From Hydrogenophaga taeniospiralis CCUG 15921 (GTDB lineage Bacteria; Pseudomonadota; Gammaproteobacteria; Burkholderiales; Burkholderiaceae_C), in the NCBI RefSeq assembly GCF_001592305.1, contig NZ_BCWR01000015.1, forward strand, positions 186,001 to 250,000: 64,000 nt of DNA, read 5' to 3'. The notes beneath the pieces were generated by a model. That model was not told where the DNA came from. It was given only the letters and a program-made list of their open reading frames with translations, and made no database searches. Below are positions 23,549 to 31,976 of the stretch, piece after piece. The position numbers and the translations under genes are program-made. Within the stretch, counting starts at the first letter, position 1. Every line of letters starts with the position of its first letter.

Positions 23549-23958
23549 TGCGCGAACACGAAGCCAATGTGGGCCTGAGCGCCGTCGAGCGCTGGAGCCT
23601 GGTGGCCCTGTGGTGGGGCACGGCGGGGGTGTCGTGGCTGGGCTGGGGCGGCATCAGCCACGAACTGGTGCACCAGCCCGGCTGGGTGCCCGAGGCCTGG
23701 GTGTCGGCCCTGGTGGCCGGCGGCATCGCGCTGGATTTGGCCATGGGCCTGTGGCTGGCGCTGCGGCCCGGGGTGTGGGCTTGCCGCGCGGGCGTGGCCG
23801 TGGTGCTGGTGTTCAGCGTGCTGGCCACGGCCATGGTGCCGCAGCTGTGGCTGCACCCCTTGGGGCCCTTGCTCAAAAACCTGCCAATCCTGGCGCTGCT
23901 GTGGCGTGCCAGCCAATGGAACCTGCGGAACCCTTTGAACCGCCTGGAGATTCGATGA
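23548..23958 (+). CDS. DoxX-like four-TM membrane protein
   Basis: A 136-residue integral membrane protein with four predicted segments (about residues 17-36, 52-70, 75-97 and 100-118). The order and the W-G-G-ISHELV, GGIALDLAMGLWLAL and KNLPILALLW segments resemble DoxX/DoxX-like proteins, which often pair with NAD-binding SDR proteins. Its start overlaps the SDR stop by one base. A shared redox or membrane-lipid role with the neighbours is inference. Confidence 0.8.
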   Translation: MREHEANVGLSAVERWSLVALWWGTAGVSWLGWGGISHELVHQPGWVPEAWVSALVAGGIALDLAMGLWLALRPGVWACRAGVAVVLVFSVLATAMVPQLWLHPLGPLLKNLPILALLWRASQWNLRNPLNRLEIR

Positions 23959-24437
23959 TGGACCTGTACCCGTGGATCAAGACCCTGCACGTGCTCTCCA
24001 GCGTGGTGCTGGTGGGCACCGGCTTTGGCACCGCCTTCTACCTGTTCATGGCCAACCGCAGCGGCTCGGTGCCGGCGCAGGCGGTGGTGTCGCGCCTGGT
24101 GGTCAAGGCCGACCTGTGGATGACCACGCCCGCGGTGATCATCCAGCCACTCAGCGGTGTGGCCATGACCCTGATGGCCGGCTGGCCGCTCACCACGCCC
24201 TGGCTGCTGCTGGCGCTGGCGCTGTACTTTGTGGCGGGCGCGTGCTGGCTGCCGGTGGTGGTGTTGCAGCTGCGCATGGCCGCGCTGGCCAAGGAGGCCG
24301 CGGCCCAGGGCGCCACCGAACTGCCCACGCGCTACTGGACGATGGCCCGCTGGTGGGAGGGCCTGGGCTACCCGGCCTTCGCGGCCATGGTGGTGGTGTT
24401 TGGCCTGATGGTGATGAAGCCTGCCTTGTGGGGGTGA
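23955..24437 (+). CDS. DUF2269 integral membrane protein
   Basis: A 160-residue membrane protein with four hydrophobic segments. WIKTLHVLSSVVLVGTGFGTAFYL at the N-terminus, with its His and Gly residues, and the VIIQPLSGVAMTLMAG segment are typical of DUF2269. The function is unknown; the conserved His in a membrane helix has led to suggestions of haem or metal binding. ATG 23955 overlaps the preceding stop; ATG 23958 is the next codon. Last gene of the operon. Confidence 0.85.
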   Translation: MMDLYPWIKTLHVLSSVVLVGTGFGTAFYLFMANRSGSVPAQAVVSRLVVKADLWMTTPAVIIQPLSGVAMTLMAGWPLTTPWLLLALALYFVAGACWLPVVVLQLRMAALAKEAAAQGATELPTRYWTMARWWEGLGYPAFAAMVVVFGLMVMKPALWG

Positions 24438-24468
24438 GGGGCGCCGCGAGGGCGGGCGCGTTTCGCCC

Positions 24469-25620
24469 TCACATCGCCATCGCGGGCGAAGCCATGGCGC
24501 GGGTGGGGGCGCTGACGACGGTGGCCTGCTGTTGGGTCGGTTGCTCGTCGGCTTGCGCCATCTGATCGATGGACTGACGGGCTTCGGTGTTGGCGGCGGT
24601 GCGTGCGTCAAGCGCGCCGTCTTTGAGGGTCAGGCCGTCGTATTGGGCAAAGCGGATCTGCCCGTCGGCAACCTTCAGGTGGGTGATGCCGGTCAGGCCC
24701 TGATCACGTGCCTGCCGGGCCAGCGCGTACACCGTGTTGTCCATGCCAGCGTCCCAGGGCAACTGATGGCGCTCGGCGACCTCGCGCACGTGTTGCTCGC
24801 TGTCCTGGATCAGGCGCAGGCTTTGGGGGGAGAGCTGGTTGTCGGGCTTGAGCCGCAAAGGTTGGTTGAGCGCCTCTTCTTTTTCCACTGCGGGGGTGGG
24901 TGGTGTGGTCTCCGCAGGGTGGCGTTCCAGAACGCGCTCCAGATACCCTTTTTCTCCAATGGCGGCCTCCCAGGCGGTTGCGCTGGCTTGGCGGTCGGCG
25001 AGACCTTTGACTGCGCCCCCGGGGCTCCCTGTATTGATGATTGCGCCCGCCTTGGTGACATCCGTGCTGGCGCCCGTCACACGTTGAACCTCACTCTTCC
25101 AGTAACTCACAGCCAACTTTTCTGCATTGTCCGTGGCTGCCGCTAGGTCGGGCGAATTGACCAGGTCCAAACCAGTCCTTCGAGCGTGGAGTTCGTAGTT
25201 GGATCGCCCGGTCAGCTGGATGTACCCGCGACCTCGGAAGGTATAGCCATCATGTGGCTCTGTATTTCCAAGGGCTTCCTTGCCCCAATCTCCACCGTAG
25301 ATCTTGTCGGCGATGGCCTGATGCCGTTGCTGGCGATCTGGAATGGCGGCCAACTCCAAGGCCTCTTTCTCGGTGAGTCCGTTCCGTGGCGGTACCTTCG
25401 CATTGCCTTTGAAGGTGTCCCAGAGAACGGAGCCGCGGTAGTTCAGGTTTTCTTCCAGGCGCTTGAGGTTCTGGCTTTCATGCTGCGTCTGCCCCATGAA
25501 GTTGGCGAGTTCTTTTGGGTCGGTGATGCCCGCACGATACGCCGTGACCAGCAGGGATTCGGCACGTGACCGCTGTTCAGGGGTGTTGAGGCCAGGGATG
25601 GTGGGTACCACGGGACTCAT
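24469..25620 (-). CDS. GH19 muramidase/chitinase-like effector with XVIPCD-like C-terminus
   Basis: A 383-residue protein with no signal peptide. Residues about 20-230 are a GH19/endolysin-type domain (GQTQHESQNLKRLEENLNY with Glu48; FRGRGYIQLTGRSNY at 128-142), predicted to cut peptidoglycan or chitin. Residues about 262-355 (LIQDSEQHVREVAERHQLPWDAGMDNTV, LTGITHLKVADGQIRFAQ, ALDARTAANTEARQS) resemble the XVIPCD secretion module of bacteria-killing type IV secretion effectors, and a Gln-rich tail follows. It overlaps the upstream lipoprotein gene by 4 bases. Export by a T4SS is inference, since none is in the window. Confidence 0.75.
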   Translation of the reverse strand: MSPVVPTIPGLNTPEQRSRAESLLVTAYRAGITDPKELANFMGQTQHESQNLKRLEENLNYRGSVLWDTFKGNAKVPPRNGLTEKEALELAAIPDRQQRHQAIADKIYGGDWGKEALGNTEPHDGYTFRGRGYIQLTGRSNYELHARRTGLDLVNSPDLAAATDNAEKLAVSYWKSEVQRVTGASTDVTKAGAIINTGSPGGAVKGLADRQASATAWEAAIGEKGYLERVLERHPAETTPPTPAVEKEEALNQPLRLKPDNQLSPQSLRLIQDSEQHVREVAERHQLPWDAGMDNTVYALARQARDQGLTGITHLKVADGQIRFAQYDGLTLKDGALDARTAANTEARQSIDQMAQADEQPTQQQATVVSAPTRAMASPAMAM

Positions 25621-26246
25621 GGCTTCTTGGTCCGGGTTTTTTCAGCGTCGAGCCGGTCCTGCTCACTGAACCAGACAGTGGCGTGCGTCAAGCCAAGCTT
25701 GCTGAAGTTCTCGAAGTGGAGAGTGCGCAGGCAAGGCGGCGTCGGGTCTTTTTGCTTGATGTCCCAGCCGTCTGGAAAGTTTTCGGGAGCCAGATACCCA
25801 GCCCCTTGCGGATTTGTGTCGTCTTGTTCGGTCAGAAAGAAGAATCTGCCCTTCTCGGACGCGACAAACATGTAAGGAATGCCATTGGTAGGCACGCCTT
25901 TGAAAAAGTGCTTCTTGTAGTCGCTGGGATTGGGCGGATAGCTGTATTGCACCTCGCCCTTCTGCGTTCCGACCGCCAGGTATGCATAGCCGGGGTTGTC
26001 TTTGGGCAAGCCTTTGAACTTTTCAAATCCTGGCGATCCGCACAGCGAGAGCAAACGGTGATCACGCAGTTCGCAAGAGAAGCCCACGGTCTCCTGGGGT
26101 TTGCAGTTGTGGGTCACGGGGGCGGCGCTCTGCTGCGGCTTGGGCTCGCCTGGGCCGGCGGCGCAAGCACTCAGGCTCAGGGCCAGCAGCGCGGCGACAG
26201 GCAGGACCGAAAGGCGGGCAGGGGTCGGGTGGCTTGGGCTGTGCAT
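25617..26246 (-). CDS. Lipoprotein, probable immunity protein for the GH19 effector
   Basis: A 209-residue lipoprotein. The signal (RLSVLPVAALLALSLSAC) places the lipidated Cys at residue 28. The mature part is a Tyr/Gly-rich periplasmic domain of a family I do not recognise. It lies immediately upstream of, and overlaps (ATGA), the GH19/XVIPCD-like effector. Known immunity proteins of XVIPCD effectors are often lipoproteins encoded directly next to the effector. An in-frame ATG at 26285 would add 13 residues before the signal; the later start was chosen because the signal peptide is then of normal length. Confidence 0.7.
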   Translation of the reverse strand: MHSPSHPTPARLSVLPVAALLALSLSACAAGPGEPKPQQSAAPVTHNCKPQETVGFSCELRDHRLLSLCGSPGFEKFKGLPKDNPGYAYLAVGTQKGEVQYSYPPNPSDYKKHFFKGVPTNGIPYMFVASEKGRFFFLTEQDDTNPQGAGYLAPENFPDGWDIKQKDPTPPCLRTLHFENFSKLGLTHATVWFSEQDRLDAEKTRTKKP

Positions 26247-26363
26247 GGCGAAGGGGTTGAAATTTTGTAGTTCATTCTGCTTCATAAAAAAGCGAACCAC
26301 CCCAAAGGGCTGCTGTCAGGCCCCGCAAGGCCAGCCCCCGTGCCGAACGACCCCTGGCCGCCC

Positions 26364-27302
26364 TCAGAGGGTGTTGTGGCCCCAGCCGGTGAGCTGTACC
26401 AGGCGCTCCAGCGCGAAGGCGCCGAGCACCGAGTTGCCCTTGGCGTCGAGCTCGGGCGCCCACACCGCCACGGTGCCCACGCCGGGCACGATGGCGACGA
26501 TGCCGCCGCCCACGCCGGTCTTCACCGGTAGGCCGATGCGGTAGGCGAAGTCGCCCGCGGCGTCGTAGGCGCCGCAGGTGAGCAGCAGGGCGTTGACGCG
26601 GCGGGTGTCATCGGCGCTCAGGAACTGCTCGTCGGGCTCGCCGCGCAGGCTCTGGTCGCGCCCCTTGTTGGCGAGGAACATGGTGGCCTGCGCGAGCTGG
26701 CTGCAGCTCATTTCGGTGGCGCACTGGCGGCAGTAGTTGTCCAGCACCAGCTCGGGCGGGTTGTGGAAGTTGCCGTGGCTCTTCATGAAATAGGCCATGG
26801 CCATGTTGCGGTGGGCGGTGTCGCGCTCGCTTTTGGCGATGCGGGCGTTCCAGTGCAACTCGGGGTCGTCGGCCAGGCGGCGCAGGGCGCCGAGCAGGGC
26901 GTAGTCGAGATGGGCGTAGCGGGTGGTGAGGATGTCGGTGATGACGAGCGCGCCCGCGTTGATGAAGGGGTTGCGCGGGATGCCGTTTTCCGTTTCCAGC
27001 TGCACGATGGAGTTGAACGCGGCGCCCGAGGGCTCGCGCCCCACGCGTTGCCAGAGCTCGTCGCCCACGAGCTTGAGCGCCAGCACGAAGGTGAAGAGCT
27101 TGGTGATGCTCTGCAGGGAAAAGGGCGTGTGGGCGTCGCCGACGGCGTGGGTTTCGCCGTTGCACAGCGCCACCGCCATGCCGAACTGGCGCGGCGGCAC
27201 CTCGCCCAGGGCGGGGATGTAGTCGGCCACGCGGCCCTGGCCAAACAGGGCCTGGGCTTCGGTGTGGATCTGGTCCAGGAGGGCGGGCAGGTGGCGGGGC
27301 AT
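26364..27302 (-). CDS. glsA: Glutaminase A
   Basis: A 312-residue serine-dependent glutaminase (beta-lactamase-like fold) that hydrolyses L-glutamine to glutamate and ammonia. The catalytic S-x-x-K is Ser65-Lys68 in FSLQSITKLF. The family blocks GREPSGAAFNSIVQLE, NPFINAGALV and TGVGGGIVAIVPG are all present and the length is normal. The start MPRHLPALL at 27300-27302 was preferred to an in-frame ATG 9 bases upstream. It stands alone; the 241 bases to the divergent 27544 gene hold nothing recognisable. Confidence 0.93.
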   Translation of the reverse strand: MPRHLPALLDQIHTEAQALFGQGRVADYIPALGEVPPRQFGMAVALCNGETHAVGDAHTPFSLQSITKLFTFVLALKLVGDELWQRVGREPSGAAFNSIVQLETENGIPRNPFINAGALVITDILTTRYAHLDYALLGALRRLADDPELHWNARIAKSERDTAHRNMAMAYFMKSHGNFHNPPELVLDNYCRQCATEMSCSQLAQATMFLANKGRDQSLRGEPDEQFLSADDTRRVNALLLTCGAYDAAGDFAYRIGLPVKTGVGGGIVAIVPGVGTVAVWAPELDAKGNSVLGAFALERLVQLTGWGHNTL

Positions 27303-27543
27303 GGCGCGCATTCTAGGGGCGGCGTGCGGGCCGCAAAGGCCGGTATGCCGGGCCGCGAGGGACGTTATGCAAGATGCACATCGGGGCCGATCTGCTGCCT
27401 GGCGCGCTTGGGGTGTGCCGCGCGGTGTGCATTTGTGCCGGCCGCCGCGGGCCGGGCGACAGGGGGCGGGACCAGGGGTTTCGGCGGTTGGGGCTTTCGT
27501 ATATGGTGGTATGAACAGTTCCCTTGCCACCTGACCGCACGCC

Positions 27544-27984
27544 ATGACCACCGACAACCCCGACACCATGCCCGAGGCCGAAGACACCCGCTGGCTCGAG
27601 ACCTATGCCGAAGACGTGTTCCTGCCTTCCGTGCGGGTGCAACTGGGCTGGCGCGATGTGGAGGCCGCAGTGGAGCAGGGCGCGATCCTGCCGTCGGAGG
27701 CGCATGCGCTGTGGGCCAGCTGGGCCATGCCGGGCAGCCCCACGCGTGTGGCCGCGCCGAGCGCCACCCCTGTGCCGGAGCCCCGCCCGGCGCCGGTCGA
27801 GCTGCCGCTGGAGTCCACGCTCGTCAGCCCCATGCCGCGCCTGACCGAGAAGGAGCCACCGGCCGAGCCTTTCCAGGCCGCCGGCCAGGAAGGGCCGGGC
27901 ATGGCGCGCCGGCTGGTCACGGCCCTGGGACTGGTCGCCGTGGGCGCCGTGCTGTCGGCCCTGGTGCTGCGCACCTGGTCCTGA
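27544..27984 (+). CDS. Hypothetical tail-anchored membrane protein
   Basis: A 146-residue protein with an acidic helical N-terminal domain (RWLETYAEDVFLPSVRVQLGWRDVEAAV), a Pro-rich linker (residues about 70-110) and one C-terminal membrane segment (LVTALGLVAVGAVLSALVL, about 125-143). The architecture is that of a tail-anchored inner-membrane protein. No family was recognised. It converges with the DUF924 gene, 21 bases away. Confidence 0.6.
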   Translation: MTTDNPDTMPEAEDTRWLETYAEDVFLPSVRVQLGWRDVEAAVEQGAILPSEAHALWASWAMPGSPTRVAAPSATPVPEPRPAPVELPLESTLVSPMPRLTEKEPPAEPFQAAGQEGPGMARRLVTALGLVAVGAVLSALVLRTWS

Positions 27985-28005
27985 CACCTGGGTGCCTGGG
28001 CGCCC

Positions 28006-28638
28006 TCACTGCCCGAAGCGGGGGCCGTTCTCCAGAAAAGCTTCTTCGGCCGGGGTGCAGGCACGGCCCAGCGCCGCGTTGCGGTGGGGGAAGCGTCCGT
28101 GGTCCGCAACGATGTCGCGGTGCAGGCGGGCGAAGCGCAGGTGGTTGGCGAGCGCCTCGCGCAACTCGGGCGTGGCGTCTTCGAGCAGCGCGGTGAAGCG
28201 TGAGACGCATCCGTCCTGCAGGCCCAGGGTTTCGGCGTGCATGAGCGGCATGTAGAGAAACACCCGGCCCACGCGGGGCAGGGCGGCGTCCTGCCCCAGT
28301 GCCAGGGTCTGCTGCACCAGTTGTTGCGCCCGGGCGTCGCCCGCGAACGCGCGCGGCTGGCCGCGGAACATGTTGCGGGGGAACTGGTCCAGCACAATGA
28401 TGAGCGCCAGCCGCGATGCGAGGTCGGTCTCCCAGTCCTGGCAGCCGCCGGCGAGTGCCGTTTGCACCAGCGGGCCGAAGCGATCGGTGATCTGCTGGTC
28501 CAGCGCGGCGCCGCCGCCAAACCACAGGGGGTGCCGGTCGTCGGCGGGCCAGTCGCTCTGCAGGGCGTCGCCAAACCAGAATTCCAACACTTCCAGCGCC
28601 ATGGGTATGGAGGGTGGGGTGATCAGGTGTGCGTTCAT
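28006..28638 (-). CDS. DUF924 family protein
   Basis: A 210-residue cytoplasmic helical protein of the DUF924 family (TPR-like fold). Hallmarks are VLEFWFGD near the start, PLWFGGGAALDQQITDRFGPL, the invariant IIVLDQFPRNMFRGQPRAFA segment, and FLYMPLMHAETL. The biochemical role is unknown. ATG 28636-28638 is the natural start. It is transcribed away from the 28770 gene, sharing a 131-base intergenic region. Confidence 0.88.
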   Translation of the reverse strand: MNAHLITPPSIPMALEVLEFWFGDALQSDWPADDRHPLWFGGGAALDQQITDRFGPLVQTALAGGCQDWETDLASRLALIIVLDQFPRNMFRGQPRAFAGDARAQQLVQQTLALGQDAALPRVGRVFLYMPLMHAETLGLQDGCVSRFTALLEDATPELREALANHLRFARLHRDIVADHGRFPHRNAALGRACTPAEEAFLENGPRFGQ

Positions 28639-28769
28639 GGGCGTTTTCGGGGTATCGTGGGTGGCCGGTTACGTCTGGCAACGTCTTTGACCGTGCATGC
28701 GGTACAGGTTACAGGGGATTTGGATGTAATACATGCACAGGGCCACAGCTCTGCAACCAGGAGATAACC

Positions 28770-29219
28770 ATGAACACGATGTCTTTGAGCACCCAATGGA
28801 GCCGCAGCTCCGCCTGGGCCCGCGGTCTCGCGATCGCCGCACTGGCCGCCGGGGGCTGGGCACTGTCCGGCGTGGCCACCCAGGCCCACGCCCGAGGAGA
28901 CGTCTACTGGTCCGTTGGCGTGAATTCACCCGGCGTGTCCGTGGGCGTGTCGAACGCGCCGCCGGTGGTGTATTACCCGCCGCCGGTGTATTCCTATGGC
29001 CGCCCGGTGGTGGTCTATGAAGAACCGGTGGTGGTGCACCGCCCGTACCGCTATGTGCGGCCCGTGGTGGTGGCGCCGGCTCCGGTGTATTACCACCCTG
29101 GCCGGGGCCACGGCAACCGCTGGGGCCACCGCCATGGCCATCGGCGCGACTGGGACGATGACGACCGCCACGGCAACCGCTGGGACGATGACGACCGCCG
29201 CGGCTACGGCCGCCGCTGA
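28770..29219 (+). CDS. Secreted basic/aspartate-repeat protein
   Basis: A 149-residue exported protein with a signal peptide through the hydrophobic stretch GLAIAALAAGGWALSGVATQAHA (cleavage near residue 42). A Val/Pro/Tyr-rich segment follows (PVVYYPPPVYSYGRPVVV), then a tail with HGNRW and DDDDR repeated (RHGNRWDDDDRR). Such VYYPPP-Tyr-rich small proteins are frequent cell-envelope proteins in beta-proteobacteria and may bind metals through the His/Asp tail; this is unproven. CAGGAG precedes the ATG. Confidence 0.7.
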   Translation: MNTMSLSTQWSRSSAWARGLAIAALAAGGWALSGVATQAHARGDVYWSVGVNSPGVSVGVSNAPPVVYYPPPVYSYGRPVVVYEEPVVVHRPYRYVRPVVVAPAPVYYHPGRGHGNRWGHRHGHRRDWDDDDRHGNRWDDDDRRGYGRR

Positions 29220-29235
29220 GTGAAGCCTCGGCCTT

Positions 29236-30174
29236 TCAGGCGCGGCTGCGCGCGATGCGCGCCGCCAGCCGCGCCGCCACCCGGGCTGTCAGCCCGTCCC
29301 GGTCCAGCGCCGGGTTAAGTTCGGCAATGTCGGCCGCCACCACGCGGCCCGAGCCCAGCACCTGATCGATCAGCCGCTCCACCTGCGCGAGCGGCACGCC
29401 CAGCGGGGCGGGTGCCGACACCCCCGGGGCCTGCGCCCCAGGCAGCACATCCAGACACACCGTGAGGTACACCGTATCGCTGCGCGCGAGGTCGGTGGCC
29501 AGCGCCTGCTGCGCGTCGCGCAGGCCCGCGGCATCCTGCAAACCCTCGTCGAGCCAGTAGCGCACGCCCATGGCGTGGGCCCGGTCGAACAGGGCCTGGG
29601 TGTTGGCGAAGCGGCTGATGCCGAAGACGCGGTAGTTGAAAGCCTGGCCGCGTTCGGCGCACCAGTCGTGCATCTGGCGGAACGGCGTGCCCGAGTTGGC
29701 CTGGGCCGCCACGCGCAGATCGAAGTGGGCGTCGAAATTGACCACCAGCAGGCGGCCGGTGTCGGGCCGGGCTTTCACGATGCCCTGGAACGTGCCCCAG
29801 GCCATTTCGTGGCCACCGCCGAGCACCAGCGGCAGGCTGCCGCGCGCCATGGCTGCGGCCACGCGCTCGCCCAGTTGGGCCTGCGCAGTTTCGAGTGCGC
29901 CGTCCTCACAGCCCACATCGCCCGCGTCCCAGAGCGCGGGTTCGCCCAGCACCGGCATCCCGGCCAGCGCAGCACGCAGCGCCTGCGGCCCGGCGGCGGC
30001 GCCGGTGCGCCCGGCGTTGCGGCGCACGCCTTCGTCCACACCGAAACCGATCAGCGTGACGCCGCCGGTGCTGTCGGCGGCGGCGGGCCGCACGTGCTGG
30101 TGCCAGCGGGTGCTGACGCCGGTTTCTTCGGCGTCGACGCGGCCGCGCCATTCAAAGGGTGGGTTCGGATTCAT
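29236..30174 (-). CDS. hutG: Formimidoylglutamase
   Basis: A 312-residue arginase/ureohydrolase-fold enzyme that converts N-formimidoyl-L-glutamate to glutamate and formamide, the last step of histidine breakdown. Metal-binding motifs are [18 protein letters not shown] and, in the C-terminal half, [17 protein letters not shown]. In that last motif the first Asp of the common D-x-D is Cys, which may be a normal HutG variant, but I cannot confirm that here. Its ATG overlaps the hutI stop. Last gene of the hut operon. Confidence 0.92.
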   Translation of the reverse strand: MNPNPPFEWRGRVDAEETGVSTRWHQHVRPAAADSTGGVTLIGFGVDEGVRRNAGRTGAAAGPQALRAALAGMPVLGEPALWDAGDVGCEDGALETAQAQLGERVAAAMARGSLPLVLGGGHEMAWGTFQGIVKARPDTGRLLVVNFDAHFDLRVAAQANSGTPFRQMHDWCAERGQAFNYRVFGISRFANTQALFDRAHAMGVRYWLDEGLQDAAGLRDAQQALATDLARSDTVYLTVCLDVLPGAQAPGVSAPAPLGVPLAQVERLIDQVLGSGRVVAADIAELNPALDRDGLTARVAARLAARIARSRA

Positions 30175-31388
30175 TGGTGCTCCAGTCCCGCCGCGATCAC
30201 GCGGCGGCAGGGGTTGCGGCCAAACCAGTAGGCCAGTTCGTTCGGGTGGTCGAGGTCCCAGGCCACGAAGTCGGCGCGCTGGCCGGCGGCGAGCTGGCCG
30301 CGGTCCGTCAGGCCGAGCGCGCGCGCGGCGTGCAGCGTGATGCCCTGCACCGCTTCGAGCGGCGTGAGGCGGAACAGGGTGCAGGCCATGCTGGCCATGA
30401 GCAGCAGCGACAGGCCCGGCGAGGTGCCGGGGTTGTGGTCGGTGGACACGGCCATGGGCACGCCGGCCGCGCGCAGCGCCGCGATGGGCGGCAGCTTGGT
30501 TTCGCGCAGGAAGTAATACGCGCCGGGCAGCAGCACGGCCACGGTGCCGGCGGCTTTCATGGCGGCGATGCCGACCTCGCTCAGGTGTTCGAGGTGGTCG
30601 CACGACAGCGCGCCGAACGAGGCCGCGAGCGCGGCGCCACCCTGGTCGGACAGCTGCTCGGCGTGCAGCTTGACGGGCAGGCCGAGTGCCTTGGCCGCTT
30701 CAAAAACACGGCGCGTTTGGGCCGGTGAGAAGCCGATGTGCTCGCAGAAGGCATCGACCGCGTCGACCAGGCCCTGGGCGTGCAGCTCGGGCAGCCAGGC
30801 GCAGACGGCGTCGATGTAGTCGTCGGGCCGGCCGTCGAATTCGGGCGGCAGGGCATGGGCGCCGAGGAAGGTGGTTTTGACCTCCAGGCGTTGCTCGGCG
30901 CCGAGCCGGCGCGCCACGCGCAGGCAGCGGGCTTCGGCTTCCAGCGAGAGGCCATAGCCCGACTTGATCTCCAGCGTGGTCACGCCTTCGGCCATGAGGC
31001 TTTTTGCGCGCTGCGTGGCGCTGGCGAGCAGATCGTCTTCGCTCGCGCTTCGGGTGGCGGCGACGGTGGAACGGATGCCGCCGCCCGCGCGCGCAATGGC
31101 TTCGTAGCTCGCGCCCTGCAGGCGCTGTTCGAACTCGGCCGCGCGCTGACCGCCGTAGACGAGGTGGGTGTGGCAGTCCACCAGACCGGGCGTGACCAGC
31201 GCGCCGCCGAGGTCGATTTCGTGAGCGGGTCGGGCGTGTGACGGCAGGCCGCGGTTGCGGCCGACCCAGGCGATCTGGTCGCCAGCGGTGAGCAGGGCGC
31301 CGTCTTCGATCAGGCCCCAGCCATCGGCGCCGTGGCTGGGGTCCAGCGTGGCGATGCGGGCGTTGTGCCAGAGGGTGGTGGTGGTCAT
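30171..31388 (-). CDS. hutI: Imidazolonepropionase
   Basis: A 405-residue amidohydrolase that opens the imidazolone ring to give formimidoylglutamate. Motifs: [21 protein letters not shown] (metal-binding His-x-His), [39 protein letters not shown] and [10 protein letters not shown]. All are in the standard HutI order. ATG 31386-31388 overlaps the hutD stop by 4 bases, so it is translated in the hut operon. A longer upstream reading runs through hutD out of frame and is not used. Confidence 0.96.
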   Translation of the reverse strand: MTTTTLWHNARIATLDPSHGADGWGLIEDGALLTAGDQIAWVGRNRGLPSHARPAHEIDLGGALVTPGLVDCHTHLVYGGQRAAEFEQRLQGASYEAIARAGGGIRSTVAATRSASEDDLLASATQRAKSLMAEGVTTLEIKSGYGLSLEAEARCLRVARRLGAEQRLEVKTTFLGAHALPPEFDGRPDDYIDAVCAWLPELHAQGLVDAVDAFCEHIGFSPAQTRRVFEAAKALGLPVKLHAEQLSDQGGAALAASFGALSCDHLEHLSEVGIAAMKAAGTVAVLLPGAYYFLRETKLPPIAALRAAGVPMAVSTDHNPGTSPGLSLLLMASMACTLFRLTPLEAVQGITLHAARALGLTDRGQLAAGQRADFVAWDLDHPNELAYWFGRNPCRRVIAAGLEHQ

Positions 31389-31969
31389 GGGGTCGCGCCT
31401 TGGGGCATGTGGTGCAGCCACCAGCCAGTGGCTGGTGCAGGGTTGTCGGGTTCGAAGCGCCAGTCGCCCGGCGGTGGCGTGTCGAACCAGAGCAGGCTGA
31501 GGGCGGGCAGCGATTGTTGTTGGTCGCCGTTGCGCCAGCGGCCGGGCACCCGCGCGAACAGGCCGGCCTGCGCACCGGCGGGGGCTTGCCAGATGGCGCC
31601 GGGCGACACCGCGGCCATGCCGCCCGCGCCGCCGCGAACCATGAGGTTGAGGTCGCGCACCGGGCCTCCCATGAGGCGGCAGCCGGGCGCTGCGGCGCCG
31701 TCGAAGGCCAGCGGCGCATCGCCGGGGCTCAGCGTCTGTTGTGTGCCGGCGAAGTCCAGCGCCACGCCCTCGCCCGAGAGCAGCGTGAACCAGCGCCGCA
31801 CGCCGGGGAAGGCCGAGAACGGACTGTCGGCGGCGATGTCGGCCACGCTGATGCGCAGCCGCCAGTCCGTCGGGCCGGGCCAGGCCAGCAGCTCGCGCGT
31901 GACGCCACCGCGATTGCGCCACGGCGTGGCCGGGGCGCTGTCGACGGTGATGGTGCGCGCGGTGGTCAT
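31385..31969 (-). CDS. hutD: HutD/Ves-family cupin protein
   Basis: A 194-residue double-stranded beta-helix (cupin-like) protein of the HutD/Ves family: [48 protein letters not shown] and the [16 protein letters not shown] block. In pseudomonads HutD is proposed to limit hut expression by sensing a pathway metabolite. It has no catalytic role in the pathway. Its start lies 7 bases after the hutH stop and its stop overlaps hutI. Confidence 0.88.
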   Translation of the reverse strand: MTTARTITVDSAPATPWRNRGGVTRELLAWPGPTDWRLRISVADIAADSPFSAFPGVRRWFTLLSGEGVALDFAGTQQTLSPGDAPLAFDGAAAPGCRLMGGPVRDLNLMVRGGAGGMAAVSPGAIWQAPAGAQAGLFARVPGRWRNGDQQQSLPALSLLWFDTPPPGDWRFEPDNPAPATGWWLHHMPQGATP

Positions 31970-31976
31970 GGCGCGT

